From the NCBI RefSeq assembly GCF_013376045.1, contig NZ_JABMJG010000011.1:186001-250000 (forward strand): DNA of 64,000 nucleotides. The letters are read 5' to 3'. The notes beneath the pieces are model-generated. The model searched no databases. It was not told the origin of the DNA and worked only from the letters and a program-made list of their open reading frames with translations. The position numbers and the translations under genes are program-made. Shown here one piece after another: positions 8,091-16,596 of the stretch (its first letter is position 1; each line of letters opens with the position of its first letter). The DNA is from Variovorax sp. SG517 (GTDB lineage: Bacteria; Pseudomonadota; Gammaproteobacteria; Burkholderiales; Burkholderiaceae_C).

Positions 8091-9449
8091 TCAGTAGGTC
8101 AGCTCGAGCACCGTCACATGCTCCTTCACCGCCGGCCAAGTCAGGCCGGTGATGCGCTCGCCGTTGAACTCGCCCGTCACCGCGCGCTGCGGCTCGGCGG
8201 CCGCGACGCGCAGCCGCGAGCTCGACACGCCCGATCCCTTGGGCGGCACGCCCGTCGGCGGGCTCTGGCCGTCGAAGCGCATGGTGTCGCGCTGCGCGTC
8301 GAAGTAGCCGCGGGGCCGCGTGAAGACGACGACCGCGCCGGCGCTGCCGTCGGCCGGCGTGACGCGCTCGGGCCGCAGATTCACCACGCCGCTGCTGCGC
8401 GGGAACGGGCTGCGGTAGATGTGGGTGGTGCCGTAGCTGGGCGTGGCCAGCACGAATTCGTAGGCTGCGTCGCCGCGCGCCTTGAACGGGCCCCAGCGGC
8501 CGTCGGCGCCGACGGACTTCGTGAACACGGCTTCGCCGAGACGCGCGCCAGTGGCCGGGTTGACCGCGTAGACGGTCACCGTGGCACCGTTCAGCGGAAG
8601 GTTCTCGGCGCCGATCGCGTGGCCGTTTAGCACCACGTTCGCCTCCGGTGCGACCTCGGTGCTCTTCGGTGCCTGGCCGGTCAGGAACTGCCACGTCGCC
8701 GCGAAGGCTGCCGGCGAGAACGAAGTCTCGCGATGGTCGACGCGCGGCAGCACGATGTTGGTGGCGCCCTTGAGCGCCGGTCCGTCGAAGCCGATGTTGG
8801 TCGGCTTGCCGGGAGCGCCGATCCACACGCCGTCGGGCTGGGCGTACTTGTCGTTGTTGTCGGAGCGCAGCGTCAGCCATTTCACGCCGGGCGTGACTTC
8901 CTCGCCGTTCGGCCCCTTGGGCGCGTTGAGCTGCTGCATGAAGCCGGAGAGTCCCGAGAACTCGTTGTTCTCGCGGAAGCCCTTCACCGCCCAGATGCCG
9001 TGCGCCGGGTTGCCGCCCAGCACCACGTGGCTCACGACCGCCGCGCCGCCGCCGTTCTGCACGTAGTTGCGGATCGTGTTGCCGCCCCGCGAGTTGCCGA
9101 TCAGCACCACCTTGCTCGCGCCGGTGGCCTTCAGCACCTTGTCAACCTCGGCCTTGAGGAATACGGCCGATTCCCCGGTCGAGCTGCGCCCGGGTTGCGC
9201 CACGGCGTCGTCGTCGCGCGCGACCGGGTTGGGCTGGTCGACCGCGAACAGCCGGTCGCGCGGCCAGCCGTTCGATTCGAAGCGCCAGATCGTCGTCTGC
9301 CAGAGCGCGGCCGAGTCGCCGTTGCCGTGCATGAACACGATGGGCGGGCGATCGGTGTAGGAAGGCGTGGGGGAGGTGGCGCAGGCGGTGAGCATCGCTG
9401 TGGTGGTTCCTGCGGCCATGGCGACGAGGAGGGTGCGGCGAGTCTGCAT
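8091..9449 (-). CDS. Alpha/beta hydrolase, predicted lipoprotein esterase or depolymerase
   Basis: Secreted alpha/beta hydrolase, 452 aa. The N-terminus MQTRRTLLVAMAAGTTTAM ends in a lipobox LTAC, so the mature protein is predicted to be lipid-anchored; the TRR pair hints at Tat export. The catalytic domain shows IVFMHGNGDSAALW (oxyanion loop) and a nucleophile elbow GNSRGGN. The C-terminal half is beta-rich (repeated GATVTVYAVNP, GRWGPFKARG stretches) and may bind substrate. The start at 9449 was chosen over 9482 because it gives a complete signal sequence after AGGAACGAAAC. A role in extracellular ester or polyester hydrolysis is inferred. It is separated by a strong terminator from the acyl-CoA dehydrogenases upstream. 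Confidence 0.85.
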   Translation of the reverse strand: MQTRRTLLVAMAAGTTTAMLTACATSPTPSYTDRPPIVFMHGNGDSAALWQTTIWRFESNGWPRDRLFAVDQPNPVARDDDAVAQPGRSSTGESAVFLKAEVDKVLKATGASKVVLIGNSRGGNTIRNYVQNGGGAAVVSHVVLGGNPAHGIWAVKGFRENNEFSGLSGFMQQLNAPKGPNGEEVTPGVKWLTLRSDNNDKYAQPDGVWIGAPGKPTNIGFDGPALKGATNIVLPRVDHRETSFSPAAFAATWQFLTGQAPKSTEVAPEANVVLNGHAIGAENLPLNGATVTVYAVNPATGARLGEAVFTKSVGADGRWGPFKARGDAAYEFVLATPSYGTTHIYRSPFPRSSGVVNLRPERVTPADGSAGAVVVFTRPRGYFDAQRDTMRFDGQSPPTGVPPKGSGVSSSRLRVAAAEPQRAVTGEFNGERITGLTWPAVKEHVTVLELTY

Positions 9450-9487
9450 GTTTCGTTCCTGGGGTCCTGTATGAGAGGCCAAGTGAA

Positions 9488-9518
9488 AACGCCCGCCAGC
9501 GTGAAGCGGGCGGGCGTT
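9488..9518 (-). terminator. Terminator after the acyl-CoA dehydrogenase pair
   Basis: Ten-base perfect stem (AACGCCCGCC with its complement) and 11-base loop, followed on the minus strand by TTTTCACTT. It lies 23 bases after the stop of the second dehydrogenase gene. Confidence 0.75.
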
Positions 9519-9540
9519 GGATGCTAGGTGAAAACCGCGG

Positions 9541-10656
9541 TCAGGCGAAGACGCCGGCAGTGTCCTGCATGCGGGCCGACACTTCGCCCAGGTGGTGCAG
9601 CGTGTCGCCGAAGGTCATTTCCATCTGCGTGAGCTTGCGGAAGTAGTGGCTGCCGATGTATTCGTCGGTCACCCCGATGCCGCCGTGCAGCTGCACCGAG
9701 TTCGCGGCGATGTAGCGCATCGACACGCCGAGCTGGTACTTGGCGCGGGCCAGCGCCTGGCGGCGCTCGTCGGCCGGGGCGTTGAGCTTGAGCGTGGCGT
9801 AGTAGCTCATCGAACGGGCCAGTTCGAGCTGCATCTTCATGTCGGCGACGCGGTGGCGCAGCGCCTGGAAGCTGGAGATGACCACGCCGAACTGCTTGCG
9901 CTGGTTCAGGTACTCGACGGTGAGGTCCACGGTCTTGTCCATCACGCCCACGCCTTCGGCGCACAGGGCGGCGATGCCGACGTCCACCGCGTATTCGAGC
10001 GCGGCGAGGCCGTCGAGCGTGAGCAGCGTGGCGTCGGCCTTGTCGAACACGATCTCGGCGGCGCGGGAGCCGTCCTGCGTGCCGTAGCCGCGCGCTTCCA
10101 CGCCGCTGGCGCTGCGCTCGACCAGGAAGAGGGCGATCTTGCCGTCGACCTTGGCCGGCACCAGGAAGGCATCGGCTTCGTCGCCCACGGGCACCACGCT
10201 CTTGGCGCCGGTCAGCGACCAGCCGTCGCCCGCCTTGGCGGCATGGGCCTCGCACACGTCGAGGCGATAGCGCGCCTTGCGTTCCTGGTAGGCCAGCACC
10301 ACGATCGCCTGGCCGCCCGCGATGCGCGGCAGCCAGCTTTCCTTGGTGTCGGCGCCGGCGTAGGCGCTGAGCACCGCGCCGGCTATGAGCGTCTGCGCGA
10401 AGGGCTCCAGCACGATGCCGCGGCCCAGCTCTTCCATCACGACCATGCCCGCCACCGGGCCCATGCCCAGGCCGCCGTCGTCCTCGCTGATATAGAGGCC
10501 GCCCAGGCCGAGCTCGGCCAGTTCGTCCCAGGCCTCGCGCGAGAAGCCGCCCTTGGCCTCGATGCCGCGGCGGCGCTCGAAGTCGTAGCCCTTGTCGACC
10601 CACTTGCGAACCGCGTCGCGCAGCTGTTCCTGGTCGTCGGTGAAATTGAAGTCCAT
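9541..10656 (-). CDS. Acyl-CoA dehydrogenase, small (beta-like) subunit type
   Basis: Acyl-CoA dehydrogenase-fold flavoprotein subunit, 371 aa. It shows MDFNFTDDQEQLRDAVRKW at the N-terminus, VEYLNQRKQFGVVISSFQALRHRVADM in the C-terminal helical domain, and ANSVQLHGGIGVTDEY. The C-terminus (MTFGDTLHHLGEVSARM) lacks the usual Y-E-G-T-x-x-I catalytic segment. This composition matches the non-catalytic partner of heterodimeric dehydrogenases. It lies 13 bases downstream of the larger-type subunit gene, so the two probably form one complex. The start was set at MDFNFTDD; the 22-residue extension upstream is the shadow of the preceding gene's end. The same two modules occur fused in one protein at 55.1-57.4 kb. 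Confidence 0.93.
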   Translation of the reverse strand: MDFNFTDDQEQLRDAVRKWVDKGYDFERRRGIEAKGGFSREAWDELAELGLGGLYISEDDGGLGMGPVAGMVVMEELGRGIVLEPFAQTLIAGAVLSAYAGADTKESWLPRIAGGQAIVVLAYQERKARYRLDVCEAHAAKAGDGWSLTGAKSVVPVGDEADAFLVPAKVDGKIALFLVERSASGVEARGYGTQDGSRAAEIVFDKADATLLTLDGLAALEYAVDVGIAALCAEGVGVMDKTVDLTVEYLNQRKQFGVVISSFQALRHRVADMKMQLELARSMSYYATLKLNAPADERRQALARAKYQLGVSMRYIAANSVQLHGGIGVTDEYIGSHYFRKLTQMEMTFGDTLHHLGEVSARMQDTAGVFA

Positions 10657-10669
10657 GCTTTTTGTCTCC

Positions 10670-11851
10670 TCAGCCCAGAACCGTCTGCGCGACGATGTTG
10701 CGTTGCACTTCGTTGCTGCCACCGTAGATGGTGGTCTTGCGCATGTTGAAGAAGGTTGACGCCAGCGGGGCGAGCGCCGGGTTGCCGCCCGGGAAGTTGC
10801 CCTGCCAGCCGGCTTCCATCGCCTCGCGGATCAGCGGCAGCGAGTAGGCGCCGCCGGCCAGCATCATCAGTTCGCTGTAGCGCTGCTGGATCTCGCTGCC
10901 GCGGATCTTGAGCAGGCCCGCCACGTCCAGCGAGTTCTTGCCCGAGGTGGCGGCCGAGAGCACGCGCAGCACCATCATCTCGAGCGCGACGATGTCGACT
11001 TCGAGCTTGGCGATCTCGTCGCGGAAGCGCTGGTCTTCGTAGACGCCTTCGCTCTTGGCGATGCGCTTGAGGCGCTCGAGTTCGCGCTTGGCGCGGTTCA
11101 CGTCGGCGATGTTGGTGCGCTCGTGCGAGAGCAGGTGCTTGGCGTAGGTCCAGCCCTTGTTCTCCTCGCCGATCAGGTTCTCGGCGGGCACCTCGACGTT
11201 GTCGAAGAACACTTCGTTGACTTCATGGCCGCCGTCGAGCAGCTTGATCGGGCGCACGGTGACGCCGGGCGACTTCATGTCGATCAGAAGGAAGCTGATG
11301 CCGGTCTGGGGCTTGCCCTCGTTGCTGGTGCGAACGAGGTTGAACATCCAGTCGCCGTACTGGCCGAGCGTGGTCCAGGTCTTCTGGCCGTTGACGATGT
11401 ACTTGTCGCCTTTGCGTTCGGCCTTGGTCTTGACCGAAGCCAGGTCGGAACCCGAGCCCGGTTCGCTGTAGCCCTGGCTCCACCAGACTTCGCCGCTGGC
11501 GATGCCGGGCAGGAAGCGCTTCTGCTGCTCGGCGTTGCCGAAGGCCATGATCACCGGAGCGACCATCACGGGCCCGAACGGCACGATGCGCGGAGCGCCC
11601 GCAAGAGCGGTTTCTTCCTCGAAAAGGTGGCGCTGCACGGCGGTCCAGCCCGGGCCGCCGAATTCCTTCGGCCAGCCGTAGCCCAGCCAGCCCTTCTTGC
11701 CGAGGATCTTGGCCCAGCCTTGCAGATCGTCGCGCGTCAGCTCGAGCGCGTTGTGTACCTTGTGCGAAATCTCCTTGGGGAGGTTGTCCTTGACCCAGGC
11801 GCGAACCTCTTCGCGGAACTTCTGTTCTTCGGGTGTGAAGCTCAAATCCAT
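10670..11851 (-). CDS. Acyl-CoA dehydrogenase, large (alpha-like) subunit type
   Basis: FAD-dependent acyl-CoA dehydrogenase, 393 aa, introducing a 2,3-double bond in an acyl-CoA and passing electrons to ETF. It carries the FAD/substrate segments WSQGYSEPGSGSDLASV and VNGQKTWTTLGQYGDWMF, and the C-terminal IYGGSNEVQRNIVAQTVLG. In that segment the residue equivalent to the MCAD catalytic glutamate is glycine, as in FadE/ChsE-type enzymes that place the base elsewhere. It is first gene of a two-gene operon with the 371-aa partner. A 14-bp palindrome at 11915-11928, 64 bases upstream of the start, may be its operator. Confidence 0.95.
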   Translation of the reverse strand: MDLSFTPEEQKFREEVRAWVKDNLPKEISHKVHNALELTRDDLQGWAKILGKKGWLGYGWPKEFGGPGWTAVQRHLFEEETALAGAPRIVPFGPVMVAPVIMAFGNAEQQKRFLPGIASGEVWWSQGYSEPGSGSDLASVKTKAERKGDKYIVNGQKTWTTLGQYGDWMFNLVRTSNEGKPQTGISFLLIDMKSPGVTVRPIKLLDGGHEVNEVFFDNVEVPAENLIGEENKGWTYAKHLLSHERTNIADVNRAKRELERLKRIAKSEGVYEDQRFRDEIAKLEVDIVALEMMVLRVLSAATSGKNSLDVAGLLKIRGSEIQQRYSELMMLAGGAYSLPLIREAMEAGWQGNFPGGNPALAPLASTFFNMRKTTIYGGSNEVQRNIVAQTVLG

Positions 11852-11914
11852 GCGTGCCTCGCTGTGTTGATCGGTTCACCGCAGACGCGGCTTGTCTCCG
11901 GAACCACGAGTTTT

Positions 11915-11928
11915 AGCACGGTCGTGCT
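11915..11928. promoter_or_regulatory. Palindrome AGCACG-GT-CGTGCT, candidate operator
   Basis: Perfect 6-2-6 inverted repeat flanked by TTTT and GTGA, between the divergent acyl-CoA dehydrogenase operon and purN. TetR-type regulators of fatty-acid degradation recognise palindromes of this kind. Assignment to the dehydrogenase side is an inference. Confidence 0.45.
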
Positions 11929-11967
11929 GTGAAGCGGTGTCCGCGCCGCGACAAGCCGCGCGCCACG

Positions 11968-11973
11968 GATAAT
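11968..11973 (+). promoter_or_regulatory. Possible -10 element of purN (short leader)
   Basis: GATAAT hexamer ending 10 bases before the purN ATG, with no Shine-Dalgarno sequence in between (TCCCGCCTCCC). This suggests a very short or leaderless transcript. No good -35 is visible. Confidence 0.35.
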
Positions 11974-11983
11974 CCCGCCTCCC

Positions 11984-12565
11984 ATGAAGAACATCGTGAT
12001 CCTGATCTCCGGCGGCGGCTCCAACATGGAGGCCATCGTGCGCGCCGCCGGGCGCGACCGCTGGGCCGAGCGCTTCGGCGCGCGCATCGCCGCCGTCGTG
12101 AGCAACAAGGCCGACGCCGGCGGGCTGGCCATCGCCAGGGCCCAGGGCATCGACACCGCGGTGGTCCCGCACAAGGACTTCGCGACCCGCGAGGACTTCG
12201 ACGAGGCGCTGGCGAAGGTGGTCGACGGCTACGTGCCGGCGCTGGTGGTGCTGGCGGGCTTCATGCGGATCCTGACGCCGGGCTTCGTCAACAGCTATGC
12301 CGGGCGACTTGTGAACATTCATCCCTCGCTGCTGCCTGCGTTCCCGGGGCTGAACACGCACCAGCGCGCCATCGACGCGGGCTGCAAGGTGGCCGGCGTG
12401 ACGGTGCACCAGGTAACAACCGAACTCGATCATGGGCCGATCCTGGCGCAGGCGGCGGTGCCGGTGCTGCCGGACGACACGGCCGACACCCTGGCTGCCC
12501 GGGTGCTCTCGCAGGAGCATCTGTTGTATCCGCGAGCCATCGCGCAGTGGCTGTCGGATACATAG
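11984..12565 (+). CDS. purN: Phosphoribosylglycinamide formyltransferase 1
   Basis: Transfers a formyl group from 10-formyltetrahydrofolate to GAR in de novo purine synthesis, 193 aa in the cytoplasm. The GAR-binding start ILISGGGSNMEAI (6-18) is clear. So are the folate/catalytic signature NIHPSLLPAFPGLNTH, with the catalytic N-x-H, and the downstream LDHGPILAQAAVPV, with the catalytic aspartate. Length is close to the E. coli enzyme (212 aa). It is divergent from the acyl-CoA dehydrogenase operon. The start lacks an SD and is preceded by a -10-like GATAAT. Confidence 0.97.
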   Translation: MKNIVILISGGGSNMEAIVRAAGRDRWAERFGARIAAVVSNKADAGGLAIARAQGIDTAVVPHKDFATREDFDEALAKVVDGYVPALVVLAGFMRILTPGFVNSYAGRLVNIHPSLLPAFPGLNTHQRAIDAGCKVAGVTVHQVTTELDHGPILAQAAVPVLPDDTADTLAARVLSQEHLLYPRAIAQWLSDT

Positions 12566-12616
12566 TGTGACAATGAGTAAAGTTGTTTATATTCGCGGGT
12601 TTTCGGGAGTCAGAAA

Positions 12617-12937
12617 GTGAAGAACCAATCGTTGCTGCTGGCGCTTGCCGGCGCCGCCCTGATGGCGGGCTGCGCCGCTCCGGCGCCCGCGCCCGCCCCC
12701 GCGGCGCCTCCTGCGCCGCCGCCGGAGCCTGTTTACCAGTGCAATGCGGACGGTGCCCGCTTTGCCGTCGGCCAGCCGCTGTCGCCGCAGCTCGAAGCCG
12801 CCGCCCGCGTACGCTCCGGCGCCGGCACGGTGCGCACGCTGAAGCCGGGCGAGGCCACCACGATGGAACTCAACGGCGGGCGTCTCAATCTCGATGTCGA
12901 TACCCGCAACCGCGTGACGGACGTCCGCTGCGGCTGA
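12617..12937 (+). CDS. Small lipoprotein with an I78-type peptidase inhibitor domain
   Basis: Predicted outer-membrane or periplasmic lipoprotein, 106 aa. The signal sequence ends in the lipobox LMAGC, followed by an Ala/Pro-rich linker (about residues 22-38). The C-terminal half (residues about 45-106: ARFAVGQPLSPQLEAAARVRSG, TVRTLKPGEATTMEL, LNLDVDTRNRVTDVRCG) matches the elastase-inhibitor-like I78 family by pattern. The start is GTG with GGGAG eight bases upstream. The protein might restrain a protease, but I78-like domains are widespread and their roles are mostly untested. Confidence 0.8.
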   Translation: MKNQSLLLALAGAALMAGCAAPAPAPAPAAPPAPPPEPVYQCNADGARFAVGQPLSPQLEAAARVRSGAGTVRTLKPGEATTMELNGGRLNLDVDTRNRVTDVRCG

Positions 12938-12946
12938 ACCCCATTC

Positions 12947-13007
12947 AGGTTGCTGCAAGAAAAATAGCAACCTGTCCAGGCAGGAAGGGCTCGCGCAGCC
13001 TGCCTGG
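12947..13007. terminator. Two adjacent hairpins between convergent genes
   Basis: AGGTTGCT (12947-12954) pairs with AGCAACCT (12966-12973). CCAGGCAGG (12976-12984) pairs with CCTGCCTGG (12999-13007), directly abutting the DUF1653 stop codon. Neither has a U-run, so they are weak or Rho-assisted terminators for the convergent genes. Confidence 0.45.
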
Positions 13008-13250
13008 CTAGATCGGTGTGAATCTTCTCCGGGCGATGCCGTCTATCTCTACGGTTTCGCCGAACATGGCGGCCGGCCGGACCCAGAGGCCGCGGGCGCC
13101 ATACAGGGCACGGTACAGCGTCATCGGCTCCAGCGTCTCGCTGTGGCGCACGGTACCGAGCACTTCGTATTCGCCACCCTTGTAGTGGCGGTAGCGCCCG
13201 AGGGGCGTCTCGATCAGGGGAGGGAGGTCTTCGTCGTTCAACGGCGGCAT
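13008..13250 (-). CDS. DUF1653 domain protein
   Basis: Small protein of 80 aa. Nearly all of it is the DUF1653 domain (GRYRHYKGGEYEVLGTVRHSETLEPMTLYRALYG split by conserved aromatic residues, then LWVRPAAMFGETVEIDG). The function of the family is unknown; it is a small beta-barrel-like fold. It is convergent with the I78 lipoprotein and divergent from the M48 peptidase gene 44 bases away. Confidence 0.88.
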   Translation of the reverse strand: MPPLNDEDLPPLIETPLGRYRHYKGGEYEVLGTVRHSETLEPMTLYRALYGARGLWVRPAAMFGETVEIDGIARRRFTPI

Positions 13251-13294
13251 GCCTTTCTTCAGAAACTGTCGGAGCTTGATTTGACGGGAGTCGG

Positions 13295-15148
13295 ATGGAT
13301 CGCGCTGATTTTGTTCACCTGGTTCGACTGAGCGAGCATGCCAGTGCGGACGACAGCGCGCGCTATCGACGCAGCGTCGCGGCCTTTGCCGCGCTCGGCT
13401 ACCTGTGGGTGCTGGGCTGCCTCGGGCTGTCGGTGGGCATCATCGGCTGGGTTCTTTCCTCCATAGGCGAGGAGCGCTTCAACTTCACGCGCGGCTGGCT
13501 GCTGCTGTTCGCCCTGGGGCTGCTGTGGGCGACGCTTCGCGCGCTGTGGGTGCGCTTCGACGATCCCGAGGGCATCGAGCTGCGCCGCGAAGACGCGCCG
13601 GCGCTTTTCGAGGCGCTCGATCGCATCCGCGCCCGCATCAAGGGGCCGCCGGTCCACCGCGTCTACCTCGACGACGACTTCAACGCCAGCATCCGGCAGG
13701 TGCCGCGCTTCGGGCTGTTCGGCGGCGCGGTCAACTCGCTGAGCATCGGGCTGCCGCTCCTGATGATGCTCGACCGGCGGCGGCTGCTGTCGGTGCTGGC
13801 CCACGAATATGGCCACCTGCGCGGCAACCACGGCAAGCTGAGCGCGTGGATCTACCGCACCCGGCTGTCGTGGCTCAAGCTCGACGCGAGCCTGCAGCGC
13901 AACGAAGGCGTGATGGCGCTGTTCTCGCAGGCCTTCTTCCGCTGGTACTTCCCGCGCTTCGCAGCCAAGACCTTCGCGCTGGCCCGCCAGGACGAATACG
14001 AGGCCGACCGCATCTCGGGCAGGCTGCTGGGCACGTCGGTGGCCGCCGCTGCGCTGACTGAGATCGCCATCAAGGGCAACTGGTACGCCAACGAGTTCTG
14101 GCCCTGGCACTGGGCTCGCGCAGAGCATGAGCCGCAGCCCCCGGGCCCGTTCGAAGCCCTGCGCAAGCGCGTGCGCACGCCGCCCGACGACGACTTCGCG
14201 CGCCAGGCGCTGCGCGAGGCGATGCGCCGCGTGAGCGACCTGGAGGACACCCATCCGGTCCTGAGGGACCGCCTTGAGGCGCTCGACCAGAAGGCGGTGA
14301 TGCCCGAATGGTCGGCGAAGCCGGCGCTCGACCTGCTGGTCGACCGCAGGAAGTGGATCGAGTATTTCGACAATCAGTGGCGCCGGGCCCACGCGGCCGA
14401 CTGGAAGCAGCACCACGCGCACCGAGCGCGCATCCGCGAGCGCATCGAGGTGCTGGCCGCGCGCGGCGAGCGCAACACGCCGGACGAGATGGTCGAGTGG
14501 GCCGATTCCGAGCGCCGGCTCGACCCTTCCGCCCCCGTGCGCGTGCGCTACGAGAGCGCGCTGCAGATCGCGCCGGAGCATCCCGGCGCGCTGCGCGGGC
14601 TGGCCCAGATGCTGCCCGCGAGCGACCGCGAAGCGCGCCTTGCGGTGCTCGAGCGGCTGCACGGCTCGGGCGCGGCCAGCCGGTGGTGGGCGGCCAAGAG
14701 CGCCGTCGCCTCGCTCGAGGACCCCGACGCGGGGCCGCACGACGAAGAGGCCCTGAAGCTGTGGCGCGGCCGCCTCAAGGAAGCGGAAGAGGCGGAGGCG
14801 CGCGCCTGGGAAGAGATCACCGGCACGCCGTTCTTCAGCCAGATCTCGCGGCACGACCTCAACGACTACGAGCTGGGCGAGCTGCGGGCCGACCTCGTGC
14901 GCTGCCTGTCGGCCTCGCGGGCCTGGCTGGTGCGGAAGAACCTGCGCGAATTTCCGTGGCGCCGCGCCTACATCGTGTTCGTGGAGCTGCCGGGGCTGGA
15001 CGACGAAGATCGCTGGCACCTGTGCCGCGAGCTGGAGCAGACCCTCACGCTGCCGGGCGCCGCGCTGGTGCTGTGGGCAGGCCATTCGCCGAAGCTGGAA
15101 GACATCGAGCGCGAGGCTTTCGGGGTGGTCTGGACGCGCGGCGCGTAG
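13295..15148 (+). CDS. M48 family metallopeptidase, membrane-anchored
   Basis: Zinc metallopeptidase of the M48 (HtpX/Ste24-like) type, 617 aa. Two hydrophobic segments near the N-terminus (residues about 30-57 and 68-86) anchor it in the inner membrane. The zinc site is H170-E-Y-G-H174, with the likely third ligand in the downstream ARQDEYEADR segment (about residue 237). The C-terminal half is helical with TPR-like character (SALQIAPEHPGALRGLAQML), longer than plain HtpX, and may handle substrates or partners. The start ATG has GGGAG six bases upstream. A role in membrane or envelope protein quality control is inferred. Confidence 0.88.
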   Translation: MDRADFVHLVRLSEHASADDSARYRRSVAAFAALGYLWVLGCLGLSVGIIGWVLSSIGEERFNFTRGWLLLFALGLLWATLRALWVRFDDPEGIELRREDAPALFEALDRIRARIKGPPVHRVYLDDDFNASIRQVPRFGLFGGAVNSLSIGLPLLMMLDRRRLLSVLAHEYGHLRGNHGKLSAWIYRTRLSWLKLDASLQRNEGVMALFSQAFFRWYFPRFAAKTFALARQDEYEADRISGRLLGTSVAAAALTEIAIKGNWYANEFWPWHWARAEHEPQPPGPFEALRKRVRTPPDDDFARQALREAMRRVSDLEDTHPVLRDRLEALDQKAVMPEWSAKPALDLLVDRRKWIEYFDNQWRRAHAADWKQHHAHRARIRERIEVLAARGERNTPDEMVEWADSERRLDPSAPVRVRYESALQIAPEHPGALRGLAQMLPASDREARLAVLERLHGSGAASRWWAAKSAVASLEDPDAGPHDEEALKLWRGRLKEAEEAEARAWEEITGTPFFSQISRHDLNDYELGELRADLVRCLSASRAWLVRKNLREFPWRRAYIVFVELPGLDDEDRWHLCRELEQTLTLPGAALVLWAGHSPKLEDIEREAFGVVWTRGA

Positions 15149-15176
15149 GCTCCGGGGCCGGGCCGCCCGCGGCTGA

Positions 15177-15182
15177 GACAAT
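15177..15182 (+). promoter_or_regulatory. Possible -10 element of the RsmB-family gene (leaderless architecture)
   Basis: GACAAT hexamer followed by CGGGGG and then the ATG, leaving no room for a leader. The spacing is the same as at the yaaA start (GATAAT, six bases, ATG). No SD is present at a usual distance. Confidence 0.35.
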
Positions 15183-15188
15183 CGGGGG

Positions 15189-16460
15189 ATGCATCCCAAA
15201 GCCCTGTTGGAGGCCGCCGCCGATCTGGTTGGCCTCGTCCTGAAATTCGATCACCCTGCCGACCAGGTCGTCTCGCGCTTCTTCCGCGAACACCGCGAGT
15301 TCGGCCCGCGCGAGCGCGCGACGCTCGCCGAAACCGTCTACACCGTGCTTCGCAAGAAACTGCTCTTCGACCACCTTTCGCCCTCGGGCAGCGGCTCCAA
15401 GGAGCGGCGGATGGCGATCCTGGGCTTTCACGGCCCGCGGGATTTCCTCAAGAGCGCGCTCAACGACACCGAGAAGCGCTGGCTCGACAACTGCGACGCC
15501 GTCAAGCCGGACGACCTGCTCGAGCGTCATCGCCACAACCTGCCCGAGTGGCTGGTCGCGCCGCTGAAGGCGCAGCTCGGCGACGGTTTCTGGCCGCTGG
15601 TGCAGGCCTTGCAGGAGCCCGCGCCGCTCGACCTGCGCGTCAACGCCCTGACCGACAAGCGTGCGGACGTGAAGGCGGAGCTTGCGCTGGCTGCTATCAA
15701 ATCGGAAGCGACGCCGTTTTCGCCGTGGGGCCTGCGCATTGAAGGCAAGCCGCCGCTCACCAAGCTGGATGCCTTCGCGCGTGGCGCCATCGAGGTGCAG
15801 GACGAGGGCTCGCAGCTGCTGGCACTGCTGCTGGACGCCAAGCGCGGCGAAATGGTGGTCGATTTCTGCGCGGGCGCCGGCGGCAAGACGCTGGCCATCG
15901 GCGCCACGATGCGCAACACCGGCCGGCTGTACGCCTTCGACGTCTCGGCGCACCGGCTGGACGCGCTCAAGCCGCGCCTGGCGCGCAGCAAGCTGTCGAA
16001 CGTGCATCCGGCGGCCATCGCCCATGAACGGGACGATCGGGTCAAGCGGCTGGCGGGCAAGATCGACCGCGTGCTGGTCGACGCGCCCTGTTCGGGGCTG
16101 GGCACGCTGAGGCGCAATCCCGACCTGAAATGGCGCCAATCGCCCAAGTCGGTGGAGGAATTGACGGTCAAGCAGTCGGCCATCCTGCAGAGTGCGGCAC
16201 GACTTGTTAAATCGGGCGGGCGTCTGGTTTACGCCACGTGCAGTGTGCTGCCGGAGGAAAACGAGGCGATCGCGGAAGCTTTCGGCGCCGCCAACCCCGA
16301 TTTCGTGCCCGTGGACGCGGCGGAGCTGCTTCAGGGCCTCAAGGTCGAGGGCTTCGAGGCCCTGTGTTCGGGCGGGGAGGGCGCCAGGCGCTACCTGCGG
16401 CTGTGGCCGCATCGCCATTCGACCGACGGTTTCTTTGCCGCGGCCTGGAACCGCAAATAG
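15189..16460 (+). CDS. RsmB/NOP family class I SAM-dependent RNA (cytosine-5) methyltransferase
   Basis: RNA m5C methyltransferase, 423 aa. The N-terminal helical region is related to the NusB-like domain of RsmB. The Rossmann methylase shows the SAM loop VVDFCAGAGGKTLAIG (about 223-238) and motif IV DAPCSGLGTLRRNPD, plus motif VI YATCSVLPEENE. The two cysteines (PCSG and TCS) are the release and catalytic pair of this family. The C-terminus ends RLWPHRHSTDGFFAAAW. It is probably a 16S rRNA C967 methylase, but it has diverged from E. coli RsmB and is not next to fmt, so the exact target is left open. Confidence 0.9.
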   Translation: MHPKALLEAAADLVGLVLKFDHPADQVVSRFFREHREFGPRERATLAETVYTVLRKKLLFDHLSPSGSGSKERRMAILGFHGPRDFLKSALNDTEKRWLDNCDAVKPDDLLERHRHNLPEWLVAPLKAQLGDGFWPLVQALQEPAPLDLRVNALTDKRADVKAELALAAIKSEATPFSPWGLRIEGKPPLTKLDAFARGAIEVQDEGSQLLALLLDAKRGEMVVDFCAGAGGKTLAIGATMRNTGRLYAFDVSAHRLDALKPRLARSKLSNVHPAAIAHERDDRVKRLAGKIDRVLVDAPCSGLGTLRRNPDLKWRQSPKSVEELTVKQSAILQSAARLVKSGGRLVYATCSVLPEENEAIAEAFGAANPDFVPVDAAELLQGLKVEGFEALCSGGEGARRYLRLWPHRHSTDGFFAAAWNRK

Positions 16461-16509
16461 GTGCCGGACTCCAAACTAGGGTTAATCTGCGCCTTTCTTG
16501 AAGGTTTAA

Positions 16510-16541
16510 AGGGCTTGTTTTAAGCCCTGCCACCTTAAAAT
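16510..16541 (+). promoter_or_regulatory. Candidate promoter of the desaturase gene with an overlapping inverted repeat
   Basis: TAAAAT at 16536-16541 is a plausible -10. TTGTTT at 16515-16520 is a possible -35, though the spacing of 15 is short. The -35 region coincides with an inverted repeat AGGGCTT-GTTTT-AAGCCCT (16510-16528) that could be an operator. Confidence 0.4.
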
Positions 16542-16596
16542 CGCGGGTTATCTGAAGGCTGCACCTTCGTGCGGCCATGATGGAGTACCTGACTCA

